A DNA stretch of 64,000 nt from Perlucidibaca piscinae DSM 21586 (GTDB lineage: Bacteria; Pseudomonadota; Gammaproteobacteria; Pseudomonadales; Moraxellaceae): the NCBI RefSeq assembly GCF_000420045.1, contig NZ_ATUE01000005.1:558001-622000 (forward strand). The letters run 5' to 3'. This document shows, one piece after another, positions 8,836-17,131 of this stretch (positions are counted from its first letter, which is position 1; every line of letters begins with the position of its first letter). The position numbers and the translations under genes were made by a program. The notes under the pieces were generated by a model, which ran no database searches, was not told where the DNA came from, and saw nothing but the letters and a program-made list of their open reading frames with translations.

Positions 8836-10065
8836 ATGCCGCTCACAGACTCCGCAGTACGTAATGCTAGGCCCTCCTTGGAGGGCAAGGACATCAAATT
8901 GTCTGATGGCGGGGGGCTGCACCTACTCATCAAGCCAGCTGGTCAGAAGTACTGGCGACTCAACTATCGCTACCTTGGCAAGCAAAAGACGCTTGCCCTG
9001 GGTGTCTACCCACTGGTCACCTTAAAAGATGCCCGTGAGGCGCGCGATAGTGCCAAGAAGATCTTGTTTGAAGGCGTAGATCCGAGCGTACACCGCCAGA
9101 ATAGCCGTGCTGTAAGTAAAGAGGCTGCAGCCAACTCTTTCGAGGGGGTCGCCCTAGAGTGGATGAATGTGCAGCAGGTGAAGTGGTCACCAAGCTATGC
9201 GGTCAAGATTCAAAGTTGCTTTGACCGAGACATTTTTCCCTATATTGGCCGTCGTCCAGTCTCAGAGGTTACTGCGCCTGAGCTATTGATTGTTTTGAGG
9301 CGCATCGTGGCGCGCGGCGCTGCTGAGACAGCGAAGCGCGCCAGGCAGTGCTTGGGCCAGGTTTTTCGGTATGCCATCGCCACAGGCCGTGCAGAGCGCG
9401 ATCCCGCAGCAGACCTCAAAGGCGCTCTGCCCCCAGTCAGGCACCAATCATTTGCGAACATCTCTGAGCCACGACGGATCGGTGAGGTGCTGCGGATGTT
9501 TGATTCCTATCAAGGATCACCAGTCGTTTGTGCTGCACTGAAGCTTGCTCCAATGCTCTTTGTGAGACCAGGCAACCTCCGTCAGGCTGAATGGAGCGAG
9601 GTGGATCTTGATGCCGCAACTTGGCGCATCCCCGCCGAAAAAATGAAGATGCGGCAGCCGCATATCGTCCCGTTACCAACGCAGGCAGTCGAGCTTTTGC
9701 GTGAGCTCAAGCAGCTGACGGGTCGACGCCTTGACTTGCAGCCATACGTTTTCCCCTCGGCCCGTGCAGGTGGACGACCGATGAGCGACAACGCCCTTTT
9801 GGTTGCGATGCGTACGATGGGCATTCCGAAAGAAGAGCTGACGGCACATGGCTTTCGCCACATGGCGTCCACGCTGCTGCATGAGCAGGGGTGGGATACT
9901 GACTGGATTGAAGTGCAGCTCGCACACGGTGATCACTCGACGCGGGGCAAGTACAACTTTGCCAAGTACCTCAAGGAACGCACCCGGATGATGCAGTCGT
10001 GGGCGGACTACCTTGATGCTCTGCGGCGGGGTGCTGAGATCATTCCCATAAATCAGCGAGCCTGA
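8836..10065 (+). CDS. int: P4-type tyrosine integrase (DUF4102 N-terminal arm-binding domain)
   Basis: The 409-residue protein starts MPLTDSAVRNARPS, the usual opening of the DUF4102 arm-binding domain, followed by a SAM-like core-binding domain and the catalytic domain. Tyrosine recombinase residues are visible: Arg in the VRPGNLRQAEW segment, HGFRH (HxxR box), LAHGD and the terminal KYNFAKYLKER tyrosine region. It mediates integration and excision at the tRNA-Ala site 165 bases upstream. The frame extends 33 codons further upstream, but that segment holds the arm repeats and does not resemble the family, so the ATG at MPLTD was chosen. Confidence 0.93.
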   Translation: MPLTDSAVRNARPSLEGKDIKLSDGGGLHLLIKPAGQKYWRLNYRYLGKQKTLALGVYPLVTLKDAREARDSAKKILFEGVDPSVHRQNSRAVSKEAAANSFEGVALEWMNVQQVKWSPSYAVKIQSCFDRDIFPYIGRRPVSEVTAPELLIVLRRIVARGAAETAKRARQCLGQVFRYAIATGRAERDPAADLKGALPPVRHQSFANISEPRRIGEVLRMFDSYQGSPVVCAALKLAPMLFVRPGNLRQAEWSEVDLDAATWRIPAEKMKMRQPHIVPLPTQAVELLRELKQLTGRRLDLQPYVFPSARAGGRPMSDNALLVAMRTMGIPKEELTAHGFRHMASTLLHEQGWDTDWIEVQLAHGDHSTRGKYNFAKYLKERTRMMQSWADYLDALRRGAEIIPINQRA

Positions 10066-10070
10066 CCAGC

Positions 10071-10631
10071 ATGACAGATCTAGCCCAGAGACGATTCCCT
10101 AAGGTACTTGTCGACGAAGTTCTAGCGGCATTGCGTGAGGTTGACGGGCTTGACCATGAAACATGCTTTGAGCTCCTAGGGCGCTACCAAAGGAATCGTG
10201 CAAGTGTCATCGTGACTTATGGTATCGACATACAAACTGACGTGCAGGAAAGGCTGAAAGCGCCCCAAGAAACGATACCGACAGCGTGGTATGACCAGAT
10301 CCGCCAACTTGATGATGCCTTCAGAAAGCTCCATGCCTATTACGCTGGCGGATATGCCGACTATGTTGCAAGGGATGTCTACAAGTTCGCTCAAGGGTTG
10401 AATGGCAGTCGTCCCAAGCCTCGACTTAGCAAAATCGAAATTAATAAGAGTAATTTTGAGGAAAAGCTCAAGAAGCTTGGCTTTTTCAAGCAGCCACTGC
10501 ACAGAGAAGAACGTGGCGCAATCATCAAAGCACTGGCAAGACACTTCGCTGTGTCGACATCGACCATCAATAGACATATTAAAAAGAATTTCTCGACGCA
10601 CGAATCCGATGGTGCGCGCTCACATCCCTAG
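10071..10631 (+). CDS. Hypothetical island protein with a C-terminal HTH-like segment
   Basis: This 186-residue protein starts 5 bases after the integrase stop, so it is probably co-transcribed with int. The family is not recognised. It is mostly helical and charged, with no membrane segment. The last 40 residues (IIKALARHFAVSTSTINRHIKK) look like a helix-turn-helix, suggesting a DNA-binding role in the element's life cycle. Base use is AT-richer than the core genes. Confidence 0.6.
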   Translation: MTDLAQRRFPKVLVDEVLAALREVDGLDHETCFELLGRYQRNRASVIVTYGIDIQTDVQERLKAPQETIPTAWYDQIRQLDDAFRKLHAYYAGGYADYVARDVYKFAQGLNGSRPKPRLSKIEINKSNFEEKLKKLGFFKQPLHREERGAIIKALARHFAVSTSTINRHIKKNFSTHESDGARSHP

Positions 10632-10641
10632 CCTTGTCTTT

Positions 10642-10651
10642 GTACCAACAA
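10642..10651 (-). promoter_or_regulatory. Inverted TTGTTGGTAC motif upstream of alpA-like gene
   Basis: GTACCAACAA lies 16 bases before the alpA-like ATG. It is the same sequence as the motif in front of int and the reverse complement of the right-end iterons, which suggests one protein binds all of them. Confidence 0.4.
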
Positions 10652-10667
10652 AGTCTACGAGGACATC

Positions 10668-10877
10668 ATGGGATTCACGAAATCACTGCCTGACACGGGC
10701 TTCCTTCGCTTGCCAGAGGTCTTGGCTCTCTTTCCCGTAAGCCGCTCAGCATTCTGGGCAGGTATCAAGGATGGCCGCTACCCACAGCCGGTCAAGCTCT
10801 CTGCGCGCTGCTCTGCTTGGCGCGTAGAAGATGTGCGTGCCTTGATCGAGCGCTATGCCAACTCGCTGCAGAGGTGA
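10668..10877 (+). CDS. AlpA-family transcriptional regulator / excisionase-like protein
   Basis: A 69-residue winged-helix protein with the typical AlpA layout: a helix-turn-helix reading FLRLPEVLALFPVSRSAFW, then a wing (GRYPQPVKLSARCSAWR) and the end DVRALIERY. AlpA and Xis-like proteins bind repeated sites at element ends to steer integrase toward excision and to regulate int. A GAGG ribosome-binding site precedes the ATG. It is followed almost immediately by the next gene. Confidence 0.85.
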   Translation: MGFTKSLPDTGFLRLPEVLALFPVSRSAFWAGIKDGRYPQPVKLSARCSAWRVEDVRALIERYANSLQR

Positions 10878-10879
10878 GC

Positions 10880-11317
10880 ATGGCACGTCGATGCGCGCGC
10901 GCGAAAGCGACTGGTAAGGGCTCTAGCGAGTCTTTTGCGGCTATCCCACGCCAAGTAATGCGAAGCGCTGACTTCCGCGCTCTAGGGCCAAATGCAGTGC
11001 GTGTACTTCTGTGGATGGCCTATGCCTACAGGGGTAGAAACAATGGTGACCTTTCAGCAACGATGACGATGGCGCGCGATTGGGGAATCAAAGGCAAAGA
11101 CACGCTAACCAACGCGATTGATGAGCTAATCCGTGGTGGACTCATTGTGCGCACACGAGAGGGGCGGTTCACAAACCCTGGTGGTAGGTGTGCGCTTTAT
11201 GCGCTGACCTGGAAGCCCATAGACGACTGTGCCGGAAAAGAGCTCGAGGTTAGTCCGACCCGGGGGGCGCCAAGGATTTCTTGGCCAACAGATAAAAGGC
11301 TCGGTTCAGATTTATGA
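10880..11317 (+). CDS. Winged-helix-type island protein, possible replication or regulatory factor
   Basis: A 145-residue protein starting 2 bases after the alpA-like stop. The segment FAAIPRQVMRSADFRALGPNAVRVLLWM followed by TLTNAIDELIRGGLIVRTREGRF has the shape of the winged-helix domain of small plasmid/element replication initiators and related regulators. The C-terminal 30 residues are polar and low in predicted structure. The function is not established. The ATG was taken at MARRCARAK because the longer frame overlaps alpA. Confidence 0.55.
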   Translation: MARRCARAKATGKGSSESFAAIPRQVMRSADFRALGPNAVRVLLWMAYAYRGRNNGDLSATMTMARDWGIKGKDTLTNAIDELIRGGLIVRTREGRFTNPGGRCALYALTWKPIDDCAGKELEVSPTRGAPRISWPTDKRLGSDL

Positions 11318-11518
11318 GGAGTCGCCCCCGATTTTGGGGCCATGAGGATATGTAGCGATGGCTTAAAGACTAGTTTGGTACCTATTTCTGGTGCCATTGC
11401 TCCCCTCAGCTTGGACCAACTTCTGGGCTCCTTATTAGTTTACCAAGGGCTAGGGCGTGAGCTTGTTTGCAAGCAACTCCGAGGTCTGAATTTCCCTAAT
11501 GATTAAGGTGCGAAAGTT

Positions 11519-12094
11519 GTGACGCTTGATGACATTCTGAGGCTGGATGTACGGAGGCTCGTAAGGCAGGGCGTGCTTAAGCATGGGCGCTCATCATCCG
11601 TAAACTGGGGAAGCTTCGCGAGGATTTGCATTATGGCAGCTGAGACACACATGCGCCTGCAGTACGCCCATAACGGGCGCGCCCTGGACTACGTCATCCA
11701 GCTGAGTAGGACACCGTGCAACTATGGGGGCAGCCGCGTATGGGCTATCTGCCCTGCTCGTGATTGCAGGCGCCGGGTAGCGGTGCTGTATCTGCGTGGC
11801 GGAGTCTTTGTGTGCCGGCACTGCACTGGTCTGCTGTATGACAGCCAACGAGAGTCTGCGACTTGGCGGGCGAATAGCCAATCATGGAAGCTGCGTCGTC
11901 GGATGGGCTGTGATTGGGGGTCTTACGACATGCCCGCTGCCTACATACCGAGGCCAAAGGGGATGCACCGGAAGACGCATGCGCGCATGGTGGCTCGATT
12001 GCAGCGTGTCGATCGGATCTCCGCGGCTGCTTTCATGGCGGGGCTGGAGCGACTTGATGCTCGGCTAGAAAAGCTTAAAAGCGGATGTGCGTGA
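11519..12094 (+). CDS. Hypothetical island protein with a zinc-ribbon-like centre
   Basis: A 191-residue protein starting with GTG. Its centre has two Cys pairs, CPARDCRRR and CRHC about 25 residues later, spaced like a zinc ribbon, flanked by basic helical sequence (KLRRRMG ... RLEKLKSG). The family name is not recalled, but genes of this layout are common beside tRNA-integrated integrases. A nucleic-acid-binding role is a guess. The 200 bases before it hold no convincing gene. Confidence 0.55.
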   Translation: MTLDDILRLDVRRLVRQGVLKHGRSSSVNWGSFARICIMAAETHMRLQYAHNGRALDYVIQLSRTPCNYGGSRVWAICPARDCRRRVAVLYLRGGVFVCRHCTGLLYDSQRESATWRANSQSWKLRRRMGCDWGSYDMPAAYIPRPKGMHRKTHARMVARLQRVDRISAAAFMAGLERLDARLEKLKSGCA

Positions 12095-12179
12095 AATCGG
12101 GGTAGAACCCAACCGTGGATAACCCAACGACGGATCGAGCAGCGCTTGCAGGCTACATTGCCTGCATCAGAGGCCGATC

Positions 12180-12374
12180 ATGATGGTCGTAGCGCCGGAA
12201 ATTCTGCAAAGAGCAACCGAAGTATTCGGCAGTCTTGAGCATGCTCAAGCCTGGTTGGAGGCTCGTCTGCCAGTGCTCGACAACAGACGCCCTGTGGATG
12301 TCCTGACGGAGCCGGGTGGGCCGGCGGAGCTTCTGGATATCCTGGGGCGTATTGAGCACGGCGTTTTCTCATAG
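12180..12374 (+). pseudogene. Truncated MbcA/ParS/Xre antitoxin, toxin-binding domain only
   Basis: The 64-residue frame matches the C-terminal toxin-binding domain of Xre-MbcA-ParS antitoxins: EVFGSLEHAQAWLEARLPVL followed by GGPAELLDILGRIEHGVF. Family members carry an N-terminal HTH and are usually about twice as long. The in-frame sequence upstream runs into a stop at 12120 without any HTH. No RES-domain toxin follows; the next gene is on the other strand. It is probably a remnant, though a stand-alone domain cannot be excluded. Confidence 0.6.
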
Positions 12375-12386
12375 CAACGCTATGCA

Positions 12387-12416
12387 ACGACCTGCCACGG
12401 ATAGGTGACAGGTCGT
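12387..12416. terminator. Stem-loop between convergent genes
   Basis: ACGACCTG and CAGGTCGT form an 8-bp stem extended by CAC/GTG after one mismatch. It lies between the antitoxin remnant and the end of the copper operon. There is no clear T run on either strand, so it may be a processing or weak termination signal. Confidence 0.4.
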
Positions 12417-12427
12417 AGTTGCTTCGC

Positions 12428-12670
12428 TTACTTCATCCCACCACACTTGCCTTCCATGGCCTTGCTGGATGCTTCTCCGGACTTACTGGTCTCTGTGTTA
12501 GTAGGGTCCATTTTCATGTTGCCACCACATTTACCCTCCATCGGCATGACTGGCTTGGCGGGCTGCTCAGCCGCTTTGGCAGGTGCCTTGGTTGTTTCAG
12601 CACAGGCTACCGTCGCGACAGACAGCACCAAGACACTGGCAATCGGGGTCATCGTCCTCAGTCTCGACAT
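12428..12670 (-). CDS. Small secreted Cys/Met protein with two MEGKCGG motifs (bufferin-like)
   Basis: An 80-residue protein with a signal peptide ending near ACAE, an Ala/Lys/Pro linker, and two copies of MEGKCGG at residues 44-50 and 72-78, separated by a Met-containing spacer. EGKCG motifs are the hallmark of bufferins and HvfA-type peptides, where MNIO (DUF692) enzymes modify the Cys for copper binding. No MNIO gene is in this window. The gene is the last of the copper operon, starting 4 bases after the cusA stop with a GAGAGG ribosome-binding site. A periplasmic copper-binding role in place of CusF is the likely reading; modification of the Cys is unproven. Confidence 0.72.
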   Translation of the reverse strand: MSRLRTMTPIASVLVLSVATVACAETTKAPAKAAEQPAKPVMPMEGKCGGNMKMDPTNTETSKSGEASSKAMEGKCGGMK

Positions 12671-12674
12671 GTTT

Positions 12675-15600
12675 TCATCCTCTCGGGTTGGTGTTTGCAT
12701 CAAAGAACTGGTCACGCGTCTCCTTGCGCCGCATGAAGTAGAAAGCACAGGGCACGATCAGCATCGACAGCACGGGGGCCGTCAGCATGCCGCCGACCAT
12801 GGGCGCGGCGATACGCTGCATGACCTCCGAGCCAGTGCCGCTGCCCCACATGATGGGCAGCAGGCCGGCGACGATGACGGCCACGGTCATGGCCTTCGGA
12901 CGCACGCGCAGCACAGCGCCCTCGCGGATAGCATCGAGCAGATCGGCGTTGCTGGTCTGACCCAGATCGACGCGCCGCTGCCAGGCCTGCTTCAGGTACA
13001 ACAGCATGATCACGCCGAACTCGGCGGCGACCCCGGACAGGGCGATGAAGCCCACCCCGCTGGCCACCGATAGGTTGTGCCCGAGCAGCCACAATAGCCA
13101 GATCCCACCGGCCAAGGCAAAGGGCAAGGTCGCCATAATGAGCATTGCCTCATCGACACGACGGAAGGTTAGGTAGAGCAAGACGAAGATGATCATCAGC
13201 GTGCCGGGCACCACGACCTTGAGGCGAGCTGTCGCGCGTTCGAGAAACTCGAACTGACCAGACCAGGAAACCGCATAGGCCGGCGGCAGCTTCACCTGCT
13301 CGGTCACCGTCCGCTGCATGTCCTGCACGGCAGAGCGGAGGTCACGCCCGCGAATATCGACATAGACCCAGCCGGAGAGCCGGGCATTCTCGCTGCGCAG
13401 CATGGGCGGACCATTGGCGATGGACAACGTGGCGACATCGCCGAGGCGGATCTGCGCACCGCGTTCCGTGACCACCGGCAGATTGCGCAGACCATCCAGC
13501 GAGTCGCGGATCTCACGCGGGTAGCGGACATTAATCGGGAAGCGCTGCAAACCCTCGACGGTCTCGCCGATGTTGTCGCCACCGATGGCTGCCGACACCA
13601 CGCCCTGCACATCAGCGATATTGAGGCCGTAGCGGGCAGCGGCGTCGCGGTTGATATCGACATCAATGTAGCGACCACCGCGCAACCGCTCGGCCAGCGC
13701 TGAACTGACGCCCGGTACCTGCTTCACCACACGCTCGATCTCCCCAGTGAGGCGGTCGATCTCGGCCAGACTGGCACCCGAGACCTTGATGCCGACCGGG
13801 CTTTTGATGCCCGTGGCGAGCATGTCGATGCGATTACGGATCGGCGGCACCCAGATATTCGACAGCCCCGGCACGCGCACCACGCGATCCAGCTCCGCCA
13901 CCAGCTTGTCCGGTGTCATGCCGGCACGCCATTGCTCGCGCGGCTTTAAGCGGATGGTAGTCTCGAACATTTCCAGCGGGGCCGGGTCGGTCGCGGTATC
14001 CGCCCGCCCGGCCTTGCCGAAGACGCTTTCCACCTCAGGCACAGTCTTGATCAGGCGGTCGGTCTGCTGCAGCAGCTGTGCCGCCTTGCCGGCCGACAGG
14101 CCGGGCAACGCCGAGGGCATGTAGAGTAGGTCGCCTTCATCCAGCGGCGGCATGAACTCTCCACCCAGCCGGGACAACGGCCACAGGCTGGCGACCACCA
14201 CCAGCGCCGTGATCGCCATGGCCCGCCCAGGTCGGCGCAAGACCATGGCCAGTAACGGCTCGTACCAGCGAATCAAGGTTCGGTTGATCGGGTTGTCGCG
14301 CTCGGCCGGGATGCGACCGCGAACCAGATAGCCCATCAGTACCGGAATCAGCGTCACCGCCAAACCAGCGGCTGCCGCCATAGCATAGGTTTTGGTGAAG
14401 GCCAGAGGCGCAAACAACCGCCCCTCCTGCGCCTCCAGCGTGAACACCGGAATGAATGACAAAGTGATGATGAGCAGCGAGAAGAACAGTGCCGGCCCGA
14501 CCTCGACCGCTGACTCGCCAATCACCCGCCAGTGCTCATCAGGCTCGGGCTCGCGACCGGGATGAACATGACGCCAGGCTTCAAGATGCTTGTGGGCATT
14601 TTCGATCATGACCACAGCAGCATCGACCATGGCTCCGATAGCGATGGCGATGCCGCCCAGCGACATGATGTTGGCATTCACGCCTTGGTAGCGCATGACG
14701 ATGAAGGCCGCGAGTATGCCCAGCGGTAGTGAAATGATCGCTACCAGCGCCGAGCGCAGATGAAACAGGAAGGCCGCGCAGACCAGCGCCACCACGATGA
14801 ACTCCTCCAGCAGCTTGTGGCCAAGGTTGCTGACGGCACGCTCGATCAGCTGCGAGCGGTCATAGACAGGCACGATCTCAACCCCTTTGGGCAGACTGGA
14901 TTTAAGCGACTGGAGCTTGGTCTTGACGGCCTCGATGGTCGCCAAGGCATTGCGTCCGGAACGCATGATGATCACGCCGCCCACGGTTTCACCTTCACCA
15001 TCCAGCTCAGCGATACCACGGCGCATCTCGGGGCCGATCTGCACCTGTGCGACATCGCCAAGACGCACGGAAACACCTGCCGGCGTGGTGATCAGCGGAA
15101 TGCTGCGAAAATCATCCAGCGTCTTCAGATAACCGGTGGCCCGCACCATGTACTCGGCCTCGGCCAGTTCCAGCACCGAGCCGCCGGCCTCCTGATTGGC
15201 CTTCTGCACGGCGTCGATGACCTGCGTGTGGGCGATATTGAAGGCGCGCAGCCGGTCAGGATCGAGCACGATCTGGTATTGCCTGACCATGCCGCCAATG
15301 CTGGCCACTTCGGCCACATCCGGCACCGTCTTCAATTCGTACTTGAGAAACCAGTCCTGCAAGGCGCGCAGCTGCGACAAATCGAGATGCCCTGTTCGGT
15401 CTACCAGTGCATATTCGTAGATCCAGCCCACGCCTGTGGCATCCGGCCCCAGCGCGCTTCGCGCTTGCGAGGGCAAGCGTGACTGCACTTGGCTGAGGTA
15501 CTCCAGCACACGCGAGCGCGCCCAGTACGGATCAGTGCCGTCCTCAAACAGGACATAGACATAGGAGTCCCCGAAGAACGAATAGCCGCGCACAGTCTTC

Positions 15601-15836
15601 GCACCCGGCACCGACAGCATGGTGGTAGTCAGTGGGTAGGTGATCTGGTTTTCAATCAGCTGTGGTGCCTGCCCCGGCCATGTCGTGCGTACGATCACCT
15701 GCACATCCGACAGGTCGGGCAAGGCATCCAGCGGGGTTCGATTAACCGACCAAAGCCCCGCAGCCGTGAGCATCAAGGTTGCCAGCAGCACCAAAAAGCG
15801 ATTTCCGATGGACCAGCGTATGCATTGCGCGATCAT
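12675..15836 (-). CDS. cusA: Copper/silver RND efflux pump, inner membrane permease CusA
   Basis: The 1053-residue protein has the HME-RND architecture: 12 membrane segments and two large periplasmic loops. TM4 reads AIGAMVDAAVVMIEN, the monovalent-cation (Cu/Ag) signature, in contrast to the DGAVIIVEN of the Czc pump elsewhere in this island. Periplasmic metal-site methionines are visible in EGDLLYMPSALPG and MLATGIKSPVGIKVSG, aligning with the E. coli CusA methionine cluster. It exports Cu(I)/Ag(I) with CusB and CusC. The start overlaps the cusB stop (ATGA). Confidence 0.95.
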   Translation of the reverse strand: MIAQCIRWSIGNRFLVLLATLMLTAAGLWSVNRTPLDALPDLSDVQVIVRTTWPGQAPQLIENQITYPLTTTMLSVPGAKTVRGYSFFGDSYVYVLFEDGTDPYWARSRVLEYLSQVQSRLPSQARSALGPDATGVGWIYEYALVDRTGHLDLSQLRALQDWFLKYELKTVPDVAEVASIGGMVRQYQIVLDPDRLRAFNIAHTQVIDAVQKANQEAGGSVLELAEAEYMVRATGYLKTLDDFRSIPLITTPAGVSVRLGDVAQVQIGPEMRRGIAELDGEGETVGGVIIMRSGRNALATIEAVKTKLQSLKSSLPKGVEIVPVYDRSQLIERAVSNLGHKLLEEFIVVALVCAAFLFHLRSALVAIISLPLGILAAFIVMRYQGVNANIMSLGGIAIAIGAMVDAAVVMIENAHKHLEAWRHVHPGREPEPDEHWRVIGESAVEVGPALFFSLLIITLSFIPVFTLEAQEGRLFAPLAFTKTYAMAAAAGLAVTLIPVLMGYLVRGRIPAERDNPINRTLIRWYEPLLAMVLRRPGRAMAITALVVVASLWPLSRLGGEFMPPLDEGDLLYMPSALPGLSAGKAAQLLQQTDRLIKTVPEVESVFGKAGRADTATDPAPLEMFETTIRLKPREQWRAGMTPDKLVAELDRVVRVPGLSNIWVPPIRNRIDMLATGIKSPVGIKVSGASLAEIDRLTGEIERVVKQVPGVSSALAERLRGGRYIDVDINRDAAARYGLNIADVQGVVSAAIGGDNIGETVEGLQRFPINVRYPREIRDSLDGLRNLPVVTERGAQIRLGDVATLSIANGPPMLRSENARLSGWVYVDIRGRDLRSAVQDMQRTVTEQVKLPPAYAVSWSGQFEFLERATARLKVVVPGTLMIIFVLLYLTFRRVDEAMLIMATLPFALAGGIWLLWLLGHNLSVASGVGFIALSGVAAEFGVIMLLYLKQAWQRRVDLGQTSNADLLDAIREGAVLRVRPKAMTVAVIVAGLLPIMWGSGTGSEVMQRIAAPMVGGMLTAPVLSMLIVPCAFYFMRRKETRDQFFDANTNPRG

Positions 15837-17131
15837 TGCCCCATCCCCCGCATGTCCATCTTGCCGTCCATGCCAGCTGGCATGTCTTCAGCCTGCATAC
15901 GGCTGCTAACACCCTTTAGACTGGCCTCGGAGTCCACCAAGAACTGGCCTGATACAACGACCTTCTGCCCCTTCTCTAGGCCGGTGAGTATCTCGACCTC
16001 TCCCTCACGCTCCAGACCGGTGGTGACATCTATTGGATGGAAGCTCCCAGCCTTATCAACCGTGAACACGACACTACGCTGCCCGGTGCGGATAACTGCC
16101 TCGACAGGCACCAGCAAGGCATTAGCACGCACTGCGCCTGCCAGTTGCAGGTTAGTGAACATGCCCGGCACCAGCTCGGCGTTCGGATTCGCTAGTTCGA
16201 TGCGCGCCTTAAGGGTGCGTGTGGTCGCATCCACCTCCGGCAGCAGCGCGCTGACGCGGCCCGTGAAGACCTTGCCGGGCCAGGTCGATGAACTGGCCTC
16301 TACCCGACTACCAGGACGCACCTGCGCAGCCATCGACTCAGGCACCTCGGCGTTGACCCAGACACTATCGAGGCCATTGATGCGGAACAGGGTCATGCCC
16401 GGTGTCACTGTCATACCCTCGCGTATGCCCAGTTCCACCACCACACCGCTGACCGGGGCGACAATGGCCAGTCGCGCCTGTGTTCTGCCACTGCGCTCGA
16501 CCAAGGCAATCTGTGCCTCGCTCATGCCCACCAATCGCATACGCTGGCGCGCACCTTGACGTAGATCAGCACTGCCTTCACCGGTCATGCCGCGCACCGC
16601 CAGAAACTCCTCCTGCGCCGCCACCCAGTCCGGAACATACAGCTCGGCCAGCACTTGGCCGCGCTGCACTTTGTCCATGGGTGCACGCACGCTCAGGCGC
16701 TCAACAAACCCCGAGGCCCGCGCTTGCATGATCGCAACGGCGCGCTCGTTCCAAGTCACGCTGCCAACCGCTGTCATACCAGACGACAACTGTCCCGATC
16801 TGACCTCCGCCGTGCGGATACCGAGATTCTGTTGAACCTGCGAAGCAATCCTGACACCGCCTTCTTCGGCATTCTCTCCAGTAGATTCATCGGCATAGAC
16901 AGGCACGAGATCCATGTCCATGAAGGGCGACCTGCCGGGTTTGTCGAAGCGCTGATCCGGCACCATGGGGTCATGCCAGTACAGCACCTTGGGCTCGGCT
17001 TTGCCGGTCTCGGTGCTGATAGGCGCTGACATGGCCATGCCTTGGTGCATGCCCAGACTGTAGAGGCTCCAGCCACCCAGCCCGAGCGAGGTGAGAGCAG
17101 CCACGGAAATCATCAGTGTTTTGCGTTTCAT
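15833..17131 (-). CDS. cusB: Copper/silver efflux periplasmic adaptor CusB
   Basis: This 432-residue membrane fusion protein links CusA to the outer membrane channel. An N-terminal signal/anchor is followed by YWHDPMVPDQRF and SPFMDMDLVPVYADE, which match the metal-binding methionines of E. coli CusB. Barrel-sandwich and alpha-hairpin domains follow (TAVGSVTWNERAVAIMQARA onward). The C-terminus is Met-rich (DMPAGMDGKMDMRGMGQ), an extra likely copper-binding patch. Both ends overlap neighbours by ATGA junctions, so C-B-A are translated as a coupled block. Confidence 0.94.
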   Translation of the reverse strand: MKRKTLMISVAALTSLGLGGWSLYSLGMHQGMAMSAPISTETGKAEPKVLYWHDPMVPDQRFDKPGRSPFMDMDLVPVYADESTGENAEEGGVRIASQVQQNLGIRTAEVRSGQLSSGMTAVGSVTWNERAVAIMQARASGFVERLSVRAPMDKVQRGQVLAELYVPDWVAAQEEFLAVRGMTGEGSADLRQGARQRMRLVGMSEAQIALVERSGRTQARLAIVAPVSGVVVELGIREGMTVTPGMTLFRINGLDSVWVNAEVPESMAAQVRPGSRVEASSSTWPGKVFTGRVSALLPEVDATTRTLKARIELANPNAELVPGMFTNLQLAGAVRANALLVPVEAVIRTGQRSVVFTVDKAGSFHPIDVTTGLEREGEVEILTGLEKGQKVVVSGQFLVDSEASLKGVSSRMQAEDMPAGMDGKMDMRGMGQ

